DNA of 64,000 bases. It comes from REEB95 sp963762425. GTDB lineage: Bacteria; Pseudomonadota; Alphaproteobacteria; ATCC43930; CGMCC-115725. The notes under the pieces were generated by a model. The model made no database searches. It was not told the DNA's origin and saw nothing but the letters and a program-made list of their open reading frames with translations. The position numbers were made by a program, and so were the translations under genes. Of the stretch, positions 1 through 9,492 are shown in pieces. The stretch lies in the NCBI GenBank assembly GCA_963762425.1, contig CAVXKY010000012.1:59640-123639 (forward strand). The letters are read 5' to 3'. Numbering within the stretch: position 1 is the first letter of the stretch; each line of letters starts with the position of its first letter.

Positions 1-636
1 CACCAGGGGAATGACCGAGCACGAGGCCAGAAGCCAGCGATATCGCGCTGACTTCGCGCCGTCACGGCTCCTCGCCAGGAGGGCCCGGCTGGTGGGCTGC
101 GATGAGCCGGCAATTTCCGGCTGGGCATTTCTCGGCAATAAGATCTTTTGCACCGAAGCTTCTCCTATTTCCCTGTTGCGAGCGGACCGCGGATTGCCCC
201 GAGGGGGAGGGACTTTCCGCGGCCGCCGCAGCGACCTGACAAGCGATACGGGGAGAGGGAAGCGGCCGGGGAGAGGGTTACCGGCTTTGGTTCAGGAGCG
301 CGCGGTAAAGCGCGGATCCTGCGGGTCGATGTTTTCCTTCCTCGTACAGACCTGTTCGGTCTTTTCCATATTATGGTTTTCAAAGTATTCGTTGGTAATC
401 TTAAAATAAACTCAAAGTATAGGTTAATCTGTCGAAATGTTTAGTTAAAACTAATGCTTATGGTTAATTTTTCTATACAGCATAGTTAAAACCAATACTT
501 ATGGTTAAACCGGAGGCCGCATGACCAGGGTCGCGGCTCGATCAAAGCCGGCGCTTAACCGTCTAACAACCCGATTTATCTAGGGTTAGCGGCCCGGTTT
601 CGCCGCGCGCTCGCGGTCTCCAGGCATCGCGGCGGG
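1..636. other. Upstream region without a convincing gene
   Basis: I see no coding sequence here. The open frames in 11-444 translate to arginine- and proline-rich text with no recognisable domain. Positions 1-340 are GC-rich. About 345-510 turns sharply AT-rich and carries two copies of an imperfect 26-bp direct repeat plus several TTAA words, so it is probably the promoter region of the TPR locus that follows. The tail of a preceding gene cannot be identified. Confidence 0.5.
442..508. repeat. Two direct copies of a 26-bp AT-rich element
   Basis: Copies at 442-467 and 483-508 differ at two positions, 41 bp apart from start to start. Each begins TAGTTAAAAC and ends CTTATGGTTAA, so each ends in ATGGTTAA (460-467 and 501-508), the reverse complement of TTAACCAT. 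That spacing is about four helical turns, which fits paired protein binding sites. This is inference; no regulator is identified. Confidence 0.5.
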
Positions 637-2280
637 TTGCCGGAAAATGCTTTAGGGAACGTCATGGTCCAGGCGGGCGAGAATGCAGGCGCGGCGCGGC
701 AACTCATGCCGCTGGAGCAGGTCTATCGGCTGGTCGAAGAGCACCGCGCCACGGGCCGGCTCGACGAGGCCGAAACCCTGCTGAACCAGGTGCTCAAGAC
801 GCGGCCGAACGAGCCGCAGGCGATGCATCTATCTCGGCATCATCGCCCTTCAGCGCGGCAAGCTGCCCCAGGCGATCGAGCAGATGAAGCGCGCGGTCGC
901 GCTGGCGCCCAAGGCGGCGCTGTTCCAGGCCAATCTCGGCGAGATGTACCGGCTCGCGGGCCGGCCCGACCTGGCGATCGAGCACGGCGAGCGCGCCTGG
1001 CGCTCCAGCCCGATTATCCCGAGGCGCTGAGCAATATCGGCATCGCGCTATTACGAGCGGAAGGAATACGAGAAGGCGGTGGCGCAGCCACCGCCGCGCG
1101 GTCGAGCTGCATCCCGATTTGGCGCTAGGCGCACAGCAACATGGGGAACGCGCTCCACGCGCTGCGGCGCTTCGAGGAGGCGGTGGCGTGCTATCGCCGC
1201 GCGGTATCAGCTCAAACCGGATTTCGCCGATGGCTGGTCCAATCTCGGCACCTGCCTGCATCATTCCGGCCATTACGACGAGGCGATATCGTGCGCTGCG
1301 CCGGGCGCTCGCGCTCGATCCCAACAACGCCAACGCGCATTCGGGTCTCGGCATTCTGCTGCTGATGCGCGGCGATTTGGCCGAGGGTTGGGCGGAATAC
1401 GAGTGGCGGCTGCAAATCGACCGAGGTGCGCTTGCCCTATCATCCGCAGCGTCCGTGGCAGGGCGAGAGCCTCAAGGGACGGCGCATCTACATCCATGCC
1501 GAGCAGGGCTTCGGCGACACGCATGCAGTTCGCGCGTTACGTGCCGCTGCTGGCGGCGCGCGCCGCTTCGGTGACCTTCCGCGTGCAACAGGGTCTGGCC
1601 GGGCTTCTGCGCCAGAGCCTGCCCGGGATCGAGGTGCTGGGCGACCGTGGCGCTCCTGCAGCGATTGCCGATTGCGAAGGCGCATTATTGAGCCTGCCGC
1701 ACATCTTCGGCACGCGGCTCGAAACCATTCCGGCGCTCGTGCCCTATCTGCGCGCGGATGAGGACGAGGCCGCGCGCTGGCGCGCGCGGTTTCAAGGACA
1801 TGACCGGGTTGAAGGTCGGGCTCGCCTGGGCCGGCAATCCCGAGCATGTCAACGACAGGCGGCGCTCGATCGAGCTCAAGCAACTGGCGGCGCTGTTCGA
1901 GGTGAAGGGCGTGTCCTTCGTCGGTCTCCAGGTCGGGCCGCGTGCCGCCGACCTCGAGACGCATCGCGACTTCAAGATCGCCGATATTTCGTCCGAGACT
2001 CGTCGGTTTTGCCGCAACCGCGGCGGCGATGGCGGCGCTCGATCTGGTCATCACCATCGACTCGGCGGTGTCGCATTTGGCCGGCGCGCTCGCCAAGCCG
2101 ACCTGGCTGTTGACGCCGTGGGTGTCCGATTGGCGCTGGCTTCTGGGCCGCGAGGACAACCCGTGGTATCCGACGATGCGGCTATTCCGCCAGGTCGAAG
2201 GGCGAGACATGGGCCAATGTCGCCTCGCGGGTCGCAATCGAGCTCGAGAAGGCGGCCAATGGCGAGGCATCGCGTGCTGA
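637..2280 (+). pseudogene. TPR protein with glycosyltransferase family 9-like C-terminus, multiply frameshifted
   Basis: Read across frames, the protein has several tetratricopeptide repeats (for example LDEAETLLNQVL, PDYPEALSNIGIAL, NMGNALHALRRFEEAVACYRRA, PNNANAHSGLGILLLMRGD). A catalytic-like C-terminal part follows, containing GLAWAGNPEHVNDRRRS and LDLVITIDSAVSHLAGAL, which is typical of TPR proteins carrying an ADP-heptose/GT9-like fold. The frame changes near 833, 1000, 1053, 1090, 1127, 1205, 1290, 1420, 1522, 1790, 2000 and 2195. All but the one near 1000 are +1. No stop codons or degenerate segments lie inside the joined frames, which suggests consensus errors rather than decay. The start is TTG 637 or ATG 664. 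The end is uncertain: the TGA at 2278-2280 is one option, and fusion to the next TPR module is the other. Likely role: surface glycan or protein glycosylation. Confidence 0.6.
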
Positions 2281-2358
2281 TGCCCTTCCGCGCGGCCGGC
2301 GAGAAGCGCGCGGCAATCGCGGCCGAGATCATCGCCGCCGCTGCGAAGGCCGCGTCGT

Positions 2359-4499
2359 GTGCCGCCGCCGGCGTCCAACCTGTCGCCGCCGCAAGTACTG
2401 GCGCTGGCCGAGCAGCGCCGCCAGGCCGGCAAGCTGGCCGAGGCCGAAACCCTCGCCCGCCGCGTGCTCGATGCCCAGCCCGACAACGCCGAGGCGTTCC
2501 ACCTCCTCGGCATCGTCGCGCACCAATCGGGCAATCTGGCGCACGCCATCGAACATGTGAAGCGCGCCGCCGATCTTGCGCCCGCCGTGGCGCTCTATCA
2601 CGCCAACCTCGGCGAGATGTACCGCCTCGCCAAGCGCACCGGCGAGGCGATTGCGGAAGGCAAGCGCGCGCTTGTCCCTCCAGCCCGATTACGCCGACGC
2701 GTTGAGCAACCTCGGCATCGCGCTATTACGAGACAGGGCGATTTCGACGCGGCTATCGCGCTGCTACGAGCGCGCCCTTGCCCTCAAGCCCGGCTTCGTC
2801 CAGGCGCACAGCAATCTGCGGCAACGCGCTGCGCGCCTTGAAACGCCATGACGAGGCGGTGTCGAGCTATCGCCGCGCCATCGAACTCGCGCCCGGTTTC
2901 GCCGACGCCTGGAACAATCTCGGCACCACGCTGAGGGATTTGAAGAAGCCCGGAAGAAGCCGAGGCGGCTTATCGCAAGGCGCTGGCGCTCAAGGCGGAC
3001 GAGCCCGAGACGCTCGACAATTTGGCGCTCTGTCTCAAGGACCTCGACCGGCTCGACGAGGCGGAAGCGGCGCTCCGCCGCTCGCTCGCGATCGAGAGCC
3101 GCAACAAGAACACGCTGATCTATCTCGCCACCCTGCTGCTCGACCGCCACCAGACCGAGGAGGCTTTGACGCTGACCGCGCAGGCGTTGGCGCTCGAGCC
3201 CGAACAACCACGATGTCGTCAACCTGATGGGCCGCATTGCCTTCGCGCGCAACAATCTCGCCGCCGCCGAGGAGCTATTTCCGCCAGGCGCTGGAATTGA
3301 AGCCCGACCTGGCCGATGCGCTCAACAATCATCGGCAACGTGCTGAAGGAGCTGGGCAAGCTCGACGCGGCGCGCGATGTCTTACCTCAAGTCGCTGGCG
3401 CTCGAACCCGGCGTGACGGGGGTCTACGTCAATTACGCGGATTCGGTGAAGTTCACGCCCGGTAATCCGCATTTGAAGGCGATGGAGACGCTCCGCGACG
3501 GGCCGCGGCCGCTCAACGACACCGACCGGCTCCAACTCGATTTCGCCTTGGCCAAGGCCTATGCCGATTTGAAGGACCACAAGCGCAGCTTCGAGCATCT
3601 CTTGCGCGGCAATGCCTTGAAGCGCGCGCAAGATTCACTATGACGAAGCGGCGGCGCTGGCCCTGTTCGACCGCATCGAGGCGGTGTTTTCGGCGGAGCT
3701 CTTGCGGGATAAGGAAAAGCTAAACGGCGACTATCCCTCTCCGCGCCGATATTCGTGCTCGGCATGCCGCGCTCGGGCACCACGCTGGTCGAACAGATCC
3801 TGGCGAGCCACCCGCTGGTGTTTGGCGCGGGCGAGCTGAAGACGCTCAACGACCTGGTCAATGAGGTGCGCGGGCCGGACGGCAACGCTCGTCCCCTATC
3901 CCGAGTTCGTGCCCGGCGCTTGATGCGCGTGCGCTGCGGCCAGATCGGCGCAGCACTACCTCGCTGAAATCCGCAAGCTCGCGCCTGGCGGCAAAGCACA
4001 TCACCGACAAGATGCCGTCCAATTACTACTTCGCCGGGCTTATCCACCTGGCGCTGCCGAATGCGCGCATCATCCACACCGTGCGCGACCCGGTCGATAC
4101 CTGCGTCTCGTGCTTTTCCAAGCTGTTCACCGCCGAGCAGAACCACACCTACGATATTGGCCGAGCTCGGCCGCTATCACCGCGCGTTATCAGACAATTG
4201 ATGGAGCATTGGCACCGCGTTCTGCCCGAAGGGCCGCATTCTCGACGTGCGCTACGAGGAGGTGGTCGACGACCTCGAGGGCCAGGCGCGCCGCATCATC
4301 GCGCATTGCGGTCTCGACTGGGACGACGCGCTGCCTCAGCTTCCATACGACCGACCGGCCGGTCAGGACCGCGAGCGCGTCACAGGTCCGCCAGCCGATC
4401 TACCAGAGCGCGGTCGGCCGCGCCCGTGTCTATGAGGAGTTCCTCGGCCCGCTCAAGGATGCGCTGACTGGCGCGCGGCCGCCGGTTCCCGTCCCTTAG
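2359..4499 (+). pseudogene. TPR-sulfotransferase family protein, multiply frameshifted
   Basis: The first two thirds are TPR units (QPDYADALSNLGIAL, PGFADAWNNLGTTLRDLKK, LKDLDRLDEAEAALRRSLA). They are followed by a sulfotransferase domain with the 5-prime phosphosulfate loop MLGMPRSGTTLVEQILASH near 3755 and a 3-prime phosphate region around TVRDPVDTCVSCFSKLF near 4080. The C-terminus ends at TAG 4497-4499. Frame changes, again nearly all +1, fall near 2673, 2732, 2747, 2766, 2818, 2950, 3203, 3275, 3330, 3375, 3630 and several places after 3740. Members of this family are thought to transfer sulfate from PAPS to glycans or proteins. The start is taken at GTG 2359, but the upstream frame 2280-2358 (alanine-rich) may belong to this protein or link it to the preceding TPR module. 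Confidence 0.6.
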
Positions 4500-4506
4500 A
4501 ATTGCC

Positions 4507-4582
4507 AATGTCCGCTATGGGTCGGAAGCGGACGTGGCGGCATGACATTGGAATGTCCGGTTTGCCCCCGAAAGCGGACATT
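4507..4582. repeat. Alphaproteobacterial AATGTCCG palindromic repeat pair
   Basis: Two imperfect palindromes lie tail to tail between genes: 4507-4535 (AATGTCCGCT...AGCGGACGT) and 4552-4582 (AATGTCCGGT...AAGCGGACATT). Translated, they give MSAMGRKRT and MSGLPPKADI. From memory, these are variants of the spurious peptides MSA-x-G-x-KRT and MSA-xx-G-KADI that recur in many rhizobial and related genomes. Each unit can form a hairpin. It sits between convergent genes and could act as a bidirectional transcript end. Confidence 0.7.
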
Positions 4583-4608
4583 GGTTGGCATCAGGTCCAC
4601 GTCCCTGC

Positions 4609-5220
4609 TCACAGCGCCTCTAGCCGGCCGCCCGCGCGCCGCGCGGCCATCTCCTCGGTGACGATGAAATCCATCGGCACGTCGTGGGGCAGGGGGCGGA
4701 TGCTGTCGATGCGCCCCAACGCGAAACCGATGCCGATGCACAGCGGCTTTTTCGGCAAGGCCCCCAGGGTGCGGTCGTAATAGCCGCCGCCATTGCCCAG
4801 GCGATAACCCGCCCGGTCGTAACCGACCAACGGCACCAGCAGCGTGTCGGGCGCGACCGCCGCGCCCTCGGCGGGGTGCGGGATGTCGTAGACGCCGAGT
4901 TCCATCTTGCTGCCCGCATGCCAGGCGCGGAATTCGAGCGGGCCGGATTTGTCGATCACCACCGGCAGGGCGGCTTCGCGCCCCTCGGCGATCAGCCGGC
5001 GCATCAGCGGCAACGGGTCGAATTCGCGCCGGAACGGCCAGTAGAAGCCGACGTGCCGCGCCGGCAGCGTCGCGAACAAGGCCTCGAGCCGGATTTCGAT
5101 CTTCAGGCTGGCGGCGCGGTGCTCGGCGGCCGGCAGGGCGATGCGGGCGGCGATCAGCCGCGCGCGCTCTGTCCGCCGCCAGGCCGCGATCGCGCGCCGG
5201 TCATCCTTGTCGTCGCTCAT
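4609..5220 (-). CDS. 5-formyltetrahydrofolate cyclo-ligase
   Basis: This enzyme converts 5-formyl-THF to 5,10-methenyl-THF with ATP in the cytoplasm and returns stored folate to the active pool. The 203-residue length is normal for the family. The signature LGNGGGYYDR is at residues 141-150, with the preceding LVPLVGYDRAGYR strand, and the N-terminal basic helix RRTERARLIAAR is typical. It begins 5 bp after the formate-THF ligase stop and is the last gene of the minus-strand one-carbon operon. The ATG at 5220 is the only sensible start. Confidence in the family is high. Confidence 0.93.
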   Translation of the reverse strand: MSDDKDDRRAIAAWRRTERARLIAARIALPAAEHRAASLKIEIRLEALFATLPARHVGFYWPFRREFDPLPLMRRLIAEGREAALPVVIDKSGPLEFRAWHAGSKMELGVYDIPHPAEGAAVAPDTLLVPLVGYDRAGYRLGNGGGYYDRTLGALPKKPLCIGIGFALGRIDSIRPLPHDVPMDFIVTEEMAARRAGGRLEAL

Positions 5221-5225
5221 CGCCG

Positions 5226-6912
5226 TCAGGATAGACCGGAAATCTGGCCTTCCGCACTCACGCTGATGCCGACCGCCGAGGGCGCGCGCGGCAATCCCGG
5301 CATGGTCATGACGTCGCCGCAGAGCGCGACCACGAATTCGGCGCCGGCCGAAAGCCGGATTTCGCGGATCGGCAGGGTGAACCCGCTGGGCGCGCCGCGC
5401 CGGTCGGGATCGGCGGTGAAGCTGTATTGCGTCTTGGCCATGCAGATCGGCAAATGGCCGAAGCCCATCTGCTCGATCTCCTTGAGGCGGTCGGTCACCG
5501 CCTTGGACGCCTCGATCCCGGCCGCGCCGTAGATCTGCTCGGCGATGGTCCTGATCTTGTCGAACAGCGGCATGGCGTCGGGATAGAGCGGCTTGAAATC
5601 CGCCTTGTTTTCATCGATGCCCGCCACCACCGCGCGCGCCAGCTCGGCCGCGCCCTTGGCTCCCTTGGCCCAATGCTCGCAGACGAACGCCTTCGCCCCG
5701 GCCGCCTTGCAGCCGTCGATCACGGCCGCTATCTCGGCGTCGGTGTCGGTGCCGAAGCGGTTGAGGCACACCATCGCCGGCACGCCGAACAGCGCGATGT
5801 TCTTCAGATGGCGGTGCAGATTGGCGAGGCCCTTGGTCACGGCGGCCGGGTTGCCCGATCCCAGCTCGGCCTTGGCGACGCCGCCATGAACTTTCAGCGC
5901 GCGGATGCTCGCCACCACCACCGCCATGTCGGGCTTCAAGCCCGCCTTGCGGCACTTGATGTCGAAGAATTTCTCGGCGCCGAGATCGGCGCCGAAACCC
6001 GCTTCGGTGACGACGTAATCGGCGAGCTTCAAGGCGAGCGTGGTCGCGATGACCGAATTACACCCGTGGGCGATGTTGGCGAAGGGGCCGCCATGGATGA
6101 AAGCGGGGTTGTTTTCCAGCGTCTGCACCAGATTGGGCTTGAGCGCGTCCTTCAGCAGCGCCGTCAACGCGCCTTCGGCCTTGAGCGCGCTGGCGCGCAC
6201 CGGTTTGCGGTCGCGGGTCGAGCCGACGATGATGTTGGCGAGCCGGCGTTGCAGATCCTCGAGCGAGATTGGCCAGGCACAGTATCGCCATGATCTCGCT
6301 CGCCACGGTGATGTCGAAGCCGTCCTCGCGCGGAAAGCCGTTGGCGACGCCGCCGAGCGAGGAGACGATGGAGCGCAGCGCGCGGTCGTTCATGTCGAGG
6401 CAGCGGCGCCAGGTGATGCGGCGCGGATCGATGCCGAGCTCGTTGCCCCAATAGATGTGATTGTCGATCATCGCCGCCAGCAAATTGTTGGCGGCGCCGA
6501 TGGCGTGGAAGTCGCCGGTGAAGTGCAGGTTGATCTCGTCCATCGGCACCACCTGGGCATAGCCGCCGCCGGCGGCGCCGCCCTTGACGCCGAAGCAGGG
6601 CCCCAGGCTCGGCTCGCGCAGGCAGATCACCGCCTTCTTGCCGATGAGGTTGAGCGCGTCGCCCAGACCCACCGTGGTCGTGGTCTTGCCTTCGCCGGCC
6701 GGGGTCGGATTGATCGCGGTCACCAGGATGAGCTTGCCGTTGGGGCGCGTCGCCAGCGCCTGGCGGATGAAGCCCATGCCGATCTTGGCCTTGGCCAAGC
6801 CGTAGGGCTCGACGCTGTCCAAGGGAATGCCCAGCCGGCCGGAGGCGATCTCGGCGATCGGCTTGAGCTTGGCCGCCGAGGCAATTTCCCAATCGGTCTT
6901 TGCGGCTGTCAT
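5226..6912 (-). CDS. fhs: Formate--tetrahydrofolate ligase, one +1 frameshift
   Basis: It catalyses formate + THF + ATP to 10-formyl-THF. The ATG at 6912 overlaps the stop of the MetF-like gene (ATGA). The N-terminal part has the P-loop INPTPAGEGKTTTT (residues about 67-80). The C-terminal part carries NNPAFIHGGPFANIAHGCNS and the typical GDVMTMPGLP ending. The total span matches the roughly 557-residue family norm except for one extra base. The frame breaks near 6265, where CLAN should run on as SLEDLQRRLANIIVGSTRDRK; an extra base in the aat-ctcg context explains it. The gene is otherwise intact, so a consensus error is likely. It probably feeds formate carbon into the same folate pool used by its neighbours. 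Confidence 0.9.
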
Positions 6913-7848
6913 CGTTTGACTTTAAAGCCAGTTTCCCCGGTGGCGAGGGTGAAATTACCCCGGACGATGGCGCGCATCCATGTTCCGGTGCGGGCGATGC
7001 CGCCGAAATTGTAGAAATGCAGCCCGCTAATGCCCAGGTTTTCGCCATCGGCCCGGGCGAGATCGCCGATCACCGCCTCGGGTCCGGATTCGGTGAGCAG
7101 CCGGGCGACCGCGGCCTGGCGGCCCATCAGCATGCGCAGGGAATTGCCGATGCCGCAACGCAGCGCGTATTTGGTCAGGGTGCCGATGTTGGCCGGCCCG
7201 GCCAATCCCACGCGCAGCGGCGCCGCGACGCCGTCGCCGCGAATGCGCCGGAGCCAGTCGAGGATCGGCTGCGCGTCGAAGGCGAATTGGGTGATGATGG
7301 TGGGGGCAAGCCCGGCCAGAGTCGCGCGGGCGATCTTGAGCTTGAGCGCGTTGTCGAGCGCGCGCCGGGATATTTTCGGATGCCCCTCGGGATATCCCGC
7401 GATGCCGATGCGCGTGATGCCATGTTTCTCGAAGGCGCCGCTTTCGATCAGTTCCAGGCTGGATGGGAACGGCCCCGCCGGCTTGTCGCGGTCGCCGGCG
7501 ATCAGCAGCGCCTCGCCGACCCCGGCCTCGCCGTTGAGCCGCGCCAGGAAATCGTCGAGCTGCACCTTCCCGGTCAGATAGCGCGCGGCGATATGCGGCA
7601 CCGGACTGGAAGCCCGCGCGTTTCAATTGCCGGGCGGCGTCGATCGTTCCGGCGGGAGAATCGCCCGGGCCGAAGTTGATGTAGAGCGGCTTGCCCGGCG
7701 CGATCAAGTCGCGGTAGGCGTCCTCATGGGCGCGATCGCGTGCCGGCAGTTCCAGAGTGGCGTCGCGGACGAGATCGATGATCCTTTGCCGCACCGCTTC
7801 CGGGGGGATCGCGGCCGCGTTGCCGTCGGGCCGCGACGCCGCCGGCAT
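6909..7848 (-). CDS. Methylenetetrahydrofolate reductase-family protein, one +1 frameshift
   Basis: This is a flavin-dependent TIM-barrel protein of the MetF family, which interconverts 5,10-methylene-THF and 5-methyl-THF. The N-terminal part runs from ATG 7848 through INFGPGDSPAGTIDAARQLK. An extra base near 7609 shifts the frame, after which it continues as SPVPHIAARYLTG (the family's N-PVPHIAAR motif). It ends in GISGLHFYNFGGIARTGTWM. Joined, it has about 312 residues, close to classic MetF. TGATG coupling to the upstream methyltransferase and ATGA coupling to fhs place it in one operon. In sphingomonad O-demethylation clusters, metF and formate-THF ligase genes also sit together, so a role in handling methyl-THF is plausible. 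That role is inference. Confidence 0.82.
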
Positions 7849-9240
7849 CAGGTGGAATCCCGTTTGCGCGAGATCACGAAGGATTCATCCCAGAACCACA
7901 AACCGCCGTGCTTTTGCAGCACCTCGCGGGTGGCGTCGAGATAGGCGCTGTTGGAAATCACCGCCTCGAGCCGCTGGTCCTCGATCTGCGCCACGTAGAT
8001 GGCCGCGTTCCAGGCGGCGAACAGCGTCGACGTGCCGATCGATTCGCCCAACCTCGCTCGGCAGCGTGTGCATGTCGTAGCGGAACAGCGAGCGCGCATC
8101 GGCATAGGCGTTGAAGTTCAAACTGCGCCCGGCGGGCCCGAGCTCGGCCTTGACCGCGCGCAACAGCTGATGGCGGTCGTGCTGGAACGGGTTTTCGTCC
8201 GGCCAGATCTTCTGGATGATTTCGAGCCCGGGGTCGTGCCCATGGGCGTGAATGCCGATCAGCCGCCCGCCCGGCCCGAGCGCGCGCGCCAGCGGCGCCA
8301 GCACCTTCTGCGCCTTGAACTCGAGCGAGGCGCGGGCGCGATAGGGCTGCGAGGCGATGACCAGATCGTAATCGGCGCGCGTGACGCCGCGCTTCGGCCG
8401 CATCGGGTCGAGCAGCAGCTTGTAATCCTCGCGGTAGAGCACCAGCACCACCGGCTTCTCGTAGATCGGGTTGCCGCTGGTCTTGCTCATCTTGGCTCGC
8501 CAGTTCCGGCTCAAGAAGGGCTGGAGCTGGGTGATTTGCTGCTCGAATTCATGCGAGGTGTTGCCGGTCAGCCCGACCTCGTGCCACACCATGCTGGTCG
8601 CGGCGTTGACCGAATTCGGCGTCAGCCAGGGCGCCTCGGAATAATACATGTTGGTGAGGATGAGCACGGTGGTCGGATGCTCGAACAGGCGGTCCGGCAT
8701 CTTTTCGAGCGCGAGGCGCACGTCCTCGAGGCTGATCTCCTTGCCGACGATGTAGTGCGGCGTGGTGGGGAAGCGGTGGTGGAGCGTGCGCATGACGCGT
8801 TCGAGCACGGTGCCGTCGCCGATGCCGGCGTCGAACACGCGCACGCCCGGCGGACGCGGATGGATGCTGGCGATTTCGAGCCCGACGCGCTCGGCCACCA
8901 CCCATTTCTCGCTGCAGGTGTTGACGAAGAGCAGATATTTCTGGCGGTTGTCGTAGAAGCGGAAATTCTTGTCGGTGGCGGCGGCCGGGGAAGCGGCGGA
9001 GACGGGCGCCGAGCCGTTGACCGGCGCGGGCTTGGCCGGGGGTGCCGCTTCGCCGGCGCTTTTGTGCCGGCCGATGAAGTTGCGCACCCGCTCCACGGTT
9101 TCGACCGTGACGCGGCCGCCGAAGCGCAAGCGGCTGACGAGCTTGCCGTCATTGACGGCGAGGCGGCCGAAGGTGGATTCCGCCATGCCCACGCGCCGGC
9201 AATATCCCGAAATTTCCTGCAACAGCGATTGGCTGTCCAA
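7848..9240 (-). CDS. SAM-dependent methyltransferase-like protein with N-terminal helix-turn-helix-like domain, one +1 frameshift
   Basis: The first 60 residues (ISGYCRRVGMAESTFGRLAVND and FGGRVTVETVERVRNFI) look like a small Cro-type helical DNA-binding domain. A proline/alanine linker follows, then a Rossmann-type domain with the motif I-like VRVFDAGIGDGTVLERV near residue 130 and later LGPGGRLIGIHAHG. An extra G near 8055 shifts the frame; the true end is LGESIGTSTLFAAWNAAIYV through to the TGA at 7848-7850. TTG 9240 is chosen because GGAAGGA lies about 7 bases upstream, whereas an in-frame start at 9363 lacks a site. The substrate is unknown. Its place at the head of the folate operon suggests one-carbon chemistry or its control. 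Confidence 0.6.
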
Positions 9241-9322
9241 ATCTTCGTTCCTTCCCCGCGACCCGGCTTGTTCTTGTGGCCGGATTCCAGTCGGCGAGGC
9301 GGATTGGGTCAACCACAATCTC

Positions 9323-9362
9323 GCCCACTTTAAACGTGGGCAATATCGTGGGCTATATCCCA
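9323..9362 (-). promoter_or_regulatory. Operator-like cluster of GTGGGC half-sites
   Basis: A perfect inverted repeat GCCCAC-TTTAAAC-GTGGGC (9323-9341) is followed by a second GTGGGC (9348-9353). The latter is part of the palindrome TGGGCTATATCCCA (9349-9362). The cluster lies 83-122 bp upstream of the TTG start of the HTH-methyltransferase, in an AT-rich gap, and is well placed to control the one-carbon operon. No regulator is known; autoregulation by the HTH-containing product is one possibility. Confidence 0.45.
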
Positions 9363-9492
9363 CTGAAAATCGCTTGATAAATTAGGCATCTAGACTTCAA
9401 AACCTTAGGATTTCTTATAATGGCAGGGTCGGAACCGGCCGCGCCGCGATCGCTCGAAGCAAAAGCGGGATGGGCGGAGTGGGCAGGAAATT

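Noticed and set aside
11..444. Two overlapping open frames at the window start
   Set aside because: The translation is arginine-rich without motifs, the ribosome sites are poor, and the 3-prime part crosses an abrupt AT-rich promoter-like region.
637..4499. Programmed ribosomal frameshifting in the TPR locus
   Set aside because: There are far too many shift points and no repeated slippery sequence with a downstream structure. Single insertions in unrelated genes show the same bias, so errors fit better.
4502..4780. Small protein MPMSAMGRKRT...
   Set aside because: It is the translation of the AATGTCCG repeat running into the antisense of the cyclo-ligase gene.
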